From: an uncultured bacterium
GTDB taxonomy: Bacteria > Cyanobacteriota > Vampirovibrionia > Gastranaerophilales > Gastranaerophilaceae
Direction: 5' to 3'
Length of the DNA stretch: 9,168 nt
Assembly: GCA_900314375.1 (NCBI GenBank)
Contig: OMVC01000071.1
Coordinates: forward strand, 1 to 9,168
The position numbers and the translations under genes were made by a program. Under the pieces are notes generated by a model. That model ran no database searches. It saw only the letters and a list, made by a program, of their open reading frames with translations, and had not been told where the DNA came from. Below, one piece after another: positions 1 to 6,800 of this stretch (position 1 is the stretch's first letter; each line of letters starts with the position of its first letter).

Positions 1-1797
1 GTTACGGGCGGAAATATGATTGTAGGTGGTGTAATTTTCTTAATTATCACTATCGTTCAGTTTATGGTTATCACAAAGGGTGCGGAACGTATCGCTGAAG
101 TTTCCGCACGTTTTGCGTTAGACGCTATGCCCGGTAAACAAATGACAATTGATGCCGATTTCAATGCAGGTTTAATTTCTCCTGAAGAAGCAACCAGAAA
201 ACGTGAAGATTTATCAAGAGAGTCAAACTTAATGGGTTCAATGGATGGTGCTATGAAGTTCGTAAAAGGGGACACTATAGCAGGTATCATTATTACTCTT
301 GTTAACATTATCGGCGGTTTGGCAATCGGATGTTTGATGGAACAAATGCCAATTGCTGATGCTGTTGGCAAATATACTCAATTAACTATCGGTGACGGTC
401 TATGTTCTCAAGTTCCGTCTTTATTGATGTCAATTGCCGCAGGTGTATTTATGACTCGTGCATCTGCAAAAAGTTCGTCATTGGGTGCTGATGTTACGGC
501 TCAAATTACAAGTAAACCTTACGCGTTATTTTTTGCTTCAATTTTCTTATTTTTCCTTGGTCTAACAGGAAAAACATGGTTTTGGGACGGCACAGGACTA
601 CCGAGTGTTCCGTTCTTGGTTTTTGCAGTTATAATTTTTGTAGCAGGATTCCAAGTATTAATAAATGCCGATGTTCAATCACAACTAGGACAATTGGAAA
701 ATGTTAAACAGAATATGCAAGACCTTGTTAACCCGAATAGGATGTATGAACGTTTGGGTGTTGATATTTTGAGTTTGCAAGTCGGTTCTAATTTGTTGGT
801 CATTGCAGACCCTGATCAGGAAGGTCAACTGCTTGCTAAAATTGCAGCCCTTCGTCAAAGGGTAACTGATGAATTAGGTTATATTCTTCCGAATATTCGT
901 ATTATGGATTCGTCAGCATTGGATGCAAATGAATATATGATACTTATTCGCGGTAATACTGTTGCTACGGGTTATGTTTATCCTGGTAAATATATGGTCA
1001 TTGCCGACCAATGGGATTCTATGAAAAAAGAAGTTCCTGATGATGCGATTATTGGTATTGACCCGACATATCAAACTCAAGCTTATTGGATAAATCAGGA
1101 TGATGCAAAATCAGCCCGCCTTGTTACGGCTGTTGATGCAACGGATGTTATTGTAACACATCTTCAGGAATGTGTAAGAAAACATGTTGATGAAGTAATG
1201 ACGAAAACAGATGTACTTAAACTTATGGAACTCGTTCGTTCCCAAGACCCTACTTTGGTTAATGACCTTGTTCCGACTATCATTTCAACAAGTGATTTGA
1301 GAAAAATATTTGTTAACTTAATTCGAGAAAAAGTTTCAATAAAAGACATTATTTTTGTGTTTGAAAGATTGTGTGACTATGCGAGATTTTCAAAAGAGCC
1401 GGATATCTTATCGGAAAGATTAAGAGCGGCTTTAGGGCGTCAAATTTGTTTGTCAAATGTTCAGGAGGATAAGGTTTTATATGCATTGACCCTATCTCCT
1501 GAATGGGAAAAAGTGTTAGATGATAGCTGCCAAAGAACAGAATTGGGAACAATGTTTTTACTAAATCCTGTTCAGGTTCAAGAATTAATCGAGACAACTG
1601 CGACAACTTTAATGCGTGCGCATCAAACATGCGGAAGACAGCCTGTTGTTTTGTGTTCTCCACGAATTAGGTTGCCATTGTATCAATTACTTGAACGCCA
1701 TATCCCGACAATTGTTGTAATCTCATATTCCGAATTAATAACTGATATTAAAGTTGAAGCAATAGATACTATCGGTGAAGTTTACATGCAGGAATAA
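1..1797 (+). CDS. flhA: Flagellar biosynthesis protein FlhA, 5'-truncated by window edge
   Basis: FlhA is the inner-membrane export gate of the flagellar type III secretion apparatus; its cytosolic domain docks chaperone-substrate complexes. The frame is open from base 1 (first residues VTGGN before the first ATG at 16), so the start lies upstream. About 598 residues are present, and roughly 95-100 are missing against a usual length near 690. Numbering from base 1: a membrane helix at about 6-27; the FHIPEP-family signature at about 29-54 (EVSARFALDAMPGKQM then IDAD); further hydrophobic helices at about 92-113, 134-155, 173-190 and 200-221; then a cytosolic domain of about 377 residues with family-typical stretches (ELGYILPNIRI, EYMILIRG, VIVTHL, ISYSEL). 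It ends in tandem TAA codons. The non-flagellar paralogue SctV is the main alternative, but the C-terminal half reads as FlhA. It is probably the last gene of its transcription unit, since the next gene is convergent. Confidence 0.93.
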   Translation, partial: VTGGNMIVGGVIFLIITIVQFMVITKGAERIAEVSARFALDAMPGKQMTIDADFNAGLISPEEATRKREDLSRESNLMGSMDGAMKFVKGDTIAGIIITLVNIIGGLAIGCLMEQMPIADAVGKYTQLTIGDGLCSQVPSLLMSIAAGVFMTRASAKSSSLGADVTAQITSKPYALFFASIFLFFLGLTGKTWFWDGTGLPSVPFLVFAVIIFVAGFQVLINADVQSQLGQLENVKQNMQDLVNPNRMYERLGVDILSLQVGSNLLVIADPDQEGQLLAKIAALRQRVTDELGYILPNIRIMDSSALDANEYMILIRGNTVATGYVYPGKYMVIADQWDSMKKEVPDDAIIGIDPTYQTQAYWINQDDAKSARLVTAVDATDVIVTHLQECVRKHVDEVMTKTDVLKLMELVRSQDPTLVNDLVPTIISTSDLRKIFVNLIREKVSIKDIIFVFERLCDYARFSKEPDILSERLRAALGRQICLSNVQEDKVLYALTLSPEWEKVLDDSCQRTELGTMFLLNPVQVQELIETTATTLMRAHQTCGRQPVVLCSPRIRLPLYQLLERHIPTIVVISYSELITDIKVEAIDTIGEVYMQE

Positions 1798-1803
1798 TAA
1801 ATG

Positions 1804-2523
1804 CTAAAATCTTCGCACATAATAATTTGAATCATTTTTCAATTCTTCTTTTATTTGGGATAGGTCTTTATCTTCAAAGTAATTTGTTAAAATTTTTGCA
1901 GTTTTTTCTCTTATTGTATATTCGCCGATATTTTTTGTCTTCATTAAAATTGGTTTTAATTCTTCAATGTTAAAACTGTCAAAAAATACATAAATTGTTT
2001 CTAAACACCAGTATAATTTAAACGCTTCTTTGTTGACTTTGTATTTACCGTCAGAAAAATCAAATTGAGAAACCTTATCTGTGAGTTCAGATGTTAAATT
2101 TAATAATTTTGGACAAAAAATTGAACAAAAATTTTCGTCATTTTTTAAATTTGATACGGCAGAAATAATGTTTCTGCATATATTCCCGTTAATATCAATA
2201 ATTGCATCCAAAAATTTTTTATAGCAATCAGAGTTTTTAAAATAATTTATAAGGACGGAATCAGCCATAAATTCTTTTAACCTTAAAGATACCGCTTCTC
2301 GGATTTTCCCGTCTTGTCCCGTCAAATTTTCGGTTAAAATTCGAGCATCAGTTTTTGAAGTTATAGTATCAAGTCTTAATGCTGCGATTTGTTTTTGCAC
2401 AATGTTACCCGCATTCAACATTTCAATAAGTTGTTCGTGGGTATAATTTGTTTCGTAAAATTTCAAAGCTTGTTCAAAATTTTCATCTAAAGTTTCATAA
2501 TAAGTATTATTCAAATTTTGCAC
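1804..2523 (-). CDS. HEAT-like helical-repeat protein, function unknown
   Basis: A 239-residue, Leu/Asn/Lys/Glu-rich, predominantly helical protein without a signal peptide or evident membrane segment. Paired amphipathic helices resembling HEAT/ARM repeats are visible at residues about 28-55 (EQLIEMLNAGNIVQKQIAAL), 58-88 (ILTENLTGQDGKIREAVSLR) and near the C-terminus, which ends NDSNYYVRRF. Such repeats usually form protein-binding scaffolds; no catalytic motif is seen. The longest frame starts with GTG at 2523-2521, which lacks a well-spaced ribosome site. TTG at 2514-2512 (codon 4) has AGGTG six bases upstream and is a reasonable alternative. It ends with TAG, 6 bp from the end of convergent flhA, and is divergent from the 61-residue gene. 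No partner can be named. Confidence is good that it is a gene, moderate for the fold. Confidence 0.8.
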   Translation of the reverse strand: MQNLNNTYYETLDENFEQALKFYETNYTHEQLIEMLNAGNIVQKQIAALRLDTITSKTDARILTENLTGQDGKIREAVSLRLKEFMADSVLINYFKNSDCYKKFLDAIIDINGNICRNIISAVSNLKNDENFCSIFCPKLLNLTSELTDKVSQFDFSDGKYKVNKEAFKLYWCLETIYVFFDSFNIEELKPILMKTKNIGEYTIREKTAKILTNYFEDKDLSQIKEELKNDSNYYVRRF

Positions 2524-2542
2524 CTGCCAATTTCATAATAAA

Positions 2543-2551
2543 AATATAGCA
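2543..2551 (-). promoter_or_regulatory. Candidate extended -10 promoter of the HEAT-like gene
   Basis: On the minus strand the sequence reads TGC-TATATT, fitting an extended -10 element (TGn then a TATAAT-like hexamer), about 20 bases before the GTG start. No good -35 hexamer sits at the matching distance. The region is so AT-rich that chance matches are expected. Confidence 0.35.
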
Positions 2552-2565
2552 TAAAGAATATAAAT

Positions 2566-2593
2566 TTGATTTAAAAAATCATTTAAATATATG
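2566..2593 (+). promoter_or_regulatory. Candidate promoter of the 61-residue gene
   Basis: TTGATT (2566-2571) and TATATG (2588-2593) are separated by 16 bases; each matches four of six consensus positions. This would give a leader of about 40 bases before the ATG at 2641. A perfect TATAAT at 2620-2625 lies too close to the ribosome site to serve this gene. Weak evidence in an AT-rich spacer. Confidence 0.3.
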
Positions 2594-2640
2594 TTATCTG
2601 ATATTTGTAGTTAATTTATTATAATTTTAGGAGAAAAATT

Positions 2641-2826
2641 ATGGGCGATATAATATCAATATTACAAGAAATATTTATGGGCAAAGAAAATGAAAGTTTT
2701 AAAGTCGGTTTGACTGAATATAAGCAACGCGATACAGAATTAAGACATTCAAACACCGGAAGAACAAAAAAACATAAACCCCAAGAATTGCGTTTGTCAG
2801 AACTAATGCGCAGACCAAGTTATTAA
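2641..2826 (+). CDS. Small basic protein, 61 residues, unknown function
   Basis: The gene has a strong ribosome site, AGGAGA at 2629-2634, six bases before the ATG, which is the best argument that it is expressed. The protein starts with a short hydrophobic/amphipathic stretch (MGDIISILQEIFMG). It becomes polar and then strongly basic from residue 40 on (GRTKKHKPQELRLSELMRR, ending PSY). There is no signal peptide, cysteine pair or recognisable domain. The basic tail could bind nucleic acid or a protein partner; that is speculation. It lies 101 bp upstream of the CHAP gene on the same strand with no hairpin terminator between them, so co-transcription is possible. It is divergent from the HEAT-like gene. 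Confidence 0.72.
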   Translation: MGDIISILQEIFMGKENESFKVGLTEYKQRDTELRHSNTGRTKKHKPQELRLSELMRRPSY

Positions 2827-2898
2827 ATTTAATTCTAAATATAATTTCGTAATATTCCTTAATAAATTATAAACCATTAATCAATTATGTATTAAAAA

Positions 2899-2922
2899 TA
2901 TACTTTATATATACATAGGAGA
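2899..2922 (+). promoter_or_regulatory. Candidate -10 and strong ribosome site of the CHAP gene
   Basis: TATACT at 2899-2904 matches five of six bases of the -10 consensus, but only a poor -35 (TTAATC, 2877-2882) is upstream, so the promoter is tentative. The ribosome site AGGAGA at 2917-2922, five bases before the ATG at 2928, is clear and fixes the start codon. Confidence 0.4.
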
Positions 2923-2927
2923 AAATT

Positions 2928-3680
2928 ATGAGTTTAAATTGGGGATTAAATAATGGCTCTTTGGTTGCATTCAACCCGTTTGGTTGCGACACTTCTTCGA
3001 ATATGTTTAGTTATAATATGTGTGCTTTCAACCCTTTTTTGAACTTTAATTTTACTACGGTGGGGTTACCTGTATTTTCTATGCCGGCATTACAGATGCC
3101 TACATTTAATTTTCCGCCATTGTTCAGTACAACAAAAGCACAACCGCAAGCACAAACATCGACAGGTGACAGTTTCGTAAGAACCGGCTCAGGAGCTACA
3201 TCATTGAAAAGCTCAATTGTAAGCAAAGCACAGGGCTATACTTGGGTAAAAAGTGATTATGAAGGCAATCGACTATTCTCACCAAAAAATCCTGACGGAA
3301 GCGTAAAAACAAATTGGGGCTGGTGCTGCGATTTTGCGGTAAGCATCTATAAACAAACAATGGGGTCAAAATTCCCTTCTGTATTGAATACATCTTCACC
3401 TATAGTTCTGAAAGATAAAGCAAGAGAATTAGGTTGTTATCATACCTTCCCTTCTTCTTCTCGTAGTGCTTGGGCACAAGAAAATATCAAACCTGGGGAT
3501 ATATTAATAATGGCAGGTAAGGGCGTAAGCAAACACCACGTTGCAATTGTTACAAGTGTTCATGACGGCAAAATAGAAACAATAAGCGGCAATTCCGGTA
3601 ATGCTGTCAAATCGAGGACTTATGATGCTTCAAGTTCTGCTTTATATGGGATAGTAAATTTAGATAAGTATATGGCATAG
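2928..3680 (+). CDS. CHAP-like cysteine amidase/peptidase with Phe/Pro-rich N-terminal tail
   Basis: A 250-residue protein in two parts. Residues about 100-248 fit a CHAP (NlpC/P60-like) domain. A tryptophan-cysteine site WCCDF has Cys133 as likely nucleophile; KPGDILIM (188-195) is the usual strand before the histidine; HHVAIV has His204 as likely catalytic base; GNSGN (221-225) sits where the third polar residue falls. CHAP enzymes hydrolyse peptidoglycan stem or cross-bridge bonds, acting as amidases or endopeptidases; the bond cut here cannot be told. Residues 1-70 are low-complexity and Phe/Asn/Pro-rich: AFNPF occurs twice (14-18 and 33-37), followed by four proline pentapeptides (47-66). 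A Gln/Thr/Ser linker comes next. No Sec signal peptide or lipobox is present, so access to the wall needs another route or the substrate is intracellular. It is followed by its own terminator. Confident on fold class, unsure on role. Confidence 0.8.
   Translation: MSLNWGLNNGSLVAFNPFGCDTSSNMFSYNMCAFNPFLNFNFTTVGLPVFSMPALQMPTFNFPPLFSTTKAQPQAQTSTGDSFVRTGSGATSLKSSIVSKAQGYTWVKSDYEGNRLFSPKNPDGSVKTNWGWCCDFAVSIYKQTMGSKFPSVLNTSSPIVLKDKARELGCYHTFPSSSRSAWAQENIKPGDILIMAGKGVSKHHVAIVTSVHDGKIETISGNSGNAVKSRTYDASSSALYGIVNLDKYMA
3066..3125 (+). repeat. Four tandem proline pentapeptides in the CHAP protein tail
   Basis: Residues 47-66 read LPVFS-MPALQ-MPTFN-FPPLF, four units of the form [LMF]-P-x-[FL]-x. The underlying DNA differs between units, so this is a maintained protein-level repeat, not a recent DNA duplication. 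It would form an extended, hydrophobic, proline-punctuated segment. Confidence 0.7.
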
Positions 3681-3703
3681 GAACTATAAATTGATAAATT
3701 TGG

Positions 3704-3733
3704 GCAAGTCTTAATATTTAAGACTTGCTTTTT
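3704..3733 (+). terminator. Intrinsic terminator after the CHAP gene
   Basis: A perfect 11-bp stem, GCAAGTCTTAA (3704-3714) with TTAAGACTTGC (3718-3728) around a TAT loop, is followed directly by TTTTT (3729-3733). It starts 24 bases after the CHAP stop codon. It separates that gene from the giant gene, which therefore needs its own promoter. Confidence 0.92.
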
Positions 3734-3735
3734 GG

Positions 3736-3763
3736 TTAAATAATGTAACAAAAATTTTATAAT
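3736..3763 (+). promoter_or_regulatory. Candidate promoter of the giant gene
   Basis: A perfect -10 hexamer TATAAT lies at 3758-3763, with a weak TTAAAT -35 (3736-3741) at 16-bp spacing. The upstream terminator makes a promoter here necessary. Transcription from about 3770 would give an untranslated leader of about 70 bases containing the palindrome at 3809-3824. Confidence 0.4.
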
Positions 3764-3808
3764 ATTTGAATTATTTTAAAGTTTGCTTCGAAAAATTCCG
3801 ATAAATAC

Positions 3809-3824
3809 CATGTATTAATACATG
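3809..3824. promoter_or_regulatory. Perfect 16-bp palindrome upstream of the giant gene
   Basis: CATGTATTAATACATG is fully self-complementary and ends four bases before the ribosome site (AAGGGA, 3828-3833) of the giant gene. It could be an operator for a dimeric regulator or, in RNA, a weak six-pair hairpin with a TTAA loop near the ribosome site. No other copy was noticed in the window. Confidence 0.4.
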
Positions 3825-3838
3825 AATAAGGGAAATAT

Positions 3839-6800
3839 ATGGACGTCGGTAAAGTAAGCAGAAGAAAGGTACAGTTACAAAACTTGCAAAATGCCCAGGT
3901 CATTGAAAAATCAAAGGGTATGAGCGATGCTGACAAGTCAATTTTTGATAAATTGGATTTGGATCATAATGGGGTTATTGATGCTGAAGAATTAAATGCA
4001 TTAACCGGTGCGGATAAAAACGGTAATGACAAATTATCCCGTTCGGAAGTTAAAAAGTTTTTAAAAGAACATAATTTAAATTTAAAGAATAAGGACGTTA
4101 TTGAATTCTTAAACAGATACGGTATAAAAGCTGATGAAATCGAAAGTGCAATTACTTCAGGCGAAGGGGCTGATAAGAAAGTTACAATAAATTACGGGGA
4201 TAATAACGGAACAAAGACTATTAATGCAGATGGGTCCTATGAGACAGATAAAACAGATGCAGACAATCAAGAAGTTAAGACATCATATACAAAAGAAGGT
4301 GTCAAAACTCAAGAAACAGTTGTATCTGCAGATAAAAAGCTAACAACATTGACTAATTATGAACAAGATGGCACAACACCATCTCAAAAAGTAGAAACTA
4401 CAATAAATGATGAAGGAGAAACCTCATCAGTTTCCACAACAACATATAACGATGGCAAAATATCTAAAAACGTAACGGATGACAAGACAAACCAAACCGT
4501 TACAACTACAGATTATGTTCTTAACGGAGCAGGTAGCGAAATTCCGGAGAAAAAAGTTATTGTTTCATCAAATCCTGAAAATACTTTTGAACAAACAACA
4601 ACCTTTGAAAACGGAGTACAAAAACAACAAGTTACTCATAATACTTCTCAAAATTATGAGCAGACAATCAATTATGATGCAGAAGGCAATCAAATAAGCA
4701 GAACTTATTCTCAAGGTACAGCTACAAGCAATTATGAAACCATTAATGGTAAAGAATATTTAATGCATAAAGAAGAAAAGCTCAATAACGATGCTGTCAG
4801 GAAATATGATTACAAATATGATGATAACGGTTCAGAAGAAACAATAACCGAACCGGATGGAGCAAAGACATGTAATGTTTCAAATCTTGAAGGGCACAAA
4901 TTATCACAAACAAAAATTGATAACAAAGGTAAACAAACAGCAGCTATATATGACGGGAATGGTAATACTGTCGCTTTTGAAAGAAACGGGCAACAGATAC
5001 AAATAGCATTCCAAAACAGAATGAGCGTACAACAATTTTGCAATCAATTTGGTTGCTCAGTTGCTGATTTTAAAGCCGCAAACGGCGGCAAAACAAAATT
5101 TACACCCGGTGAAACAGTAGTAATTCCGGGAGAAATTGCAGCTGATAACAAAAAATTACAATCGCTTAAAACAGGACAAGAAGCACGTGCAGAATTTGAA
5201 AAAGATGAGCAAATAAGAGCCGAAGCAAAAGCACGCAGAGAACGTGAAGAGGCAATTTTAAAAGAATTAGGAATGACAAAACGCGCCACCGGCGAAGTTA
5301 AAGCTCATTACAGAAATACACATAATGAAACAATTACATTAAAAAAAGTTGCCGAAGCAGAAAAGGGGCGTTCTATTTGTGTTGACAAAAACGGAAATTA
5401 TATAGTTGTTGCTCAAGATGGAGTTATCTTAAAATCAGACTATGTAAAAAATCCTGAAAAATATGAACAGGCTCAAAAATATAATGAAAATGTTAAAACA
5501 AGAAGAAATGCAGAAAATTTAGCACAACAATTCTATAAAATTGCTGATGACAATTCAGGCACGAGCAGTATGAAGAAAATGCAAGAATTGTTAGATAAAA
5601 ATATAAATTCAAAAAACATTGTTGCATTTTTAGATGCTTATGACAGAGAAAAAACAAGACAGGGTGATTCTTCAATAATAGATACTGTTACAAGCGAAAT
5701 TGGCGCAGGTGGCACAAAACAGCAAAGACAAGTATTAATGAGTATTATGAATAATCTTTGTGCTGCAGCTAAAGAAGCCGGAGTATCTGACGGAGATATT
5801 AAAAAGGCTAAAAAAGATTTTGAATCAAGTTTAAACAAAGAATTTAATGCGGTATTAAGAAGAACCAATCCAAAAGATATGGAAAAAGCCATTGACTTTT
5901 TACGCGGGGCAATCGCATCAAGAGCAAATGGCGGTGGACAGATTTCAGAACAAGACGCAATAGAACAATTTAATTCAGCATTTGGAACTGAAAATGAAAC
6001 AGCTCAAAAAGATTACAGCCAAGCGAGAGAAAATGAAGGCTGGACGGCAAAAGTAGGAGATACCGTTTGCGGTTGGTTTGGTTGTAATACTATTGCAGAC
6101 ATGGATAAAAAACTTGGTGCAAATGCTGCCGCAGTAAAAAAATTAGCAGGTTCAAAAACAGAAGCAGAATTTAAGAAAAATTATAAAGAGATTTTTGGCA
6201 TTGACTTTGACAAGAATAAAATAGCTGCACGGCAAACAGCTATTGATAAATACAATTTAGCTCAAAACTGCAATTCAACAATACAAATGACAAATAAAGC
6301 ATTAAAGGCTTCAGGTTCCTATTCCGGCTTAAGAGCATCATTAAAAAGCAATTTCAAATACGATGATGCTTTAATAGATCAAATTATACAGAACTACGCA
6401 AATCAATCAGGAAAAACAACACTTTCTGATGAAGATAAAAAACAATTGCTTGTACAATTTTTGCAGGACACAAAATCGAATGCGAGCCAAAATTTTATAA
6501 AAGCATCCGGCGGTAAAACTCTTGAGCAAATGGCAAAAGATGTTGATTTGATTACAAAAAGTGCATTTGGAACAAATGATATTGTAAAAGATGTTATCCA
6601 ATTCAACGAAAATCAGCAAACTACAGAAATGGTTACAGAAGCTGCTTTTGAAATTGCAGGTACTGTCGCATTACAATTTGTTCCCGGCCTTGGACAAGTA
6701 GCCGCTGCGCGTTTGGCAGTAAGTGCAGCAAGATGGGGAACAAAAGCTGTAAAAGTGGTTAATTTCGCAACAAGAGCAGAAAAAGTTTTTGCAACAGTAA

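Noticed and set aside
1349..1663. 104-residue minus-strand frame inside flhA
   Set aside because: It lies opposite well-conserved FlhA coding sequence, has no ribosome site that stands out, and its translation has no domain; a shadow frame.
2620..2625. Perfect TATAAT as promoter of the 61-residue gene
   Set aside because: It lies four bases before the ribosome site, so a transcript from it would begin at or inside that site.
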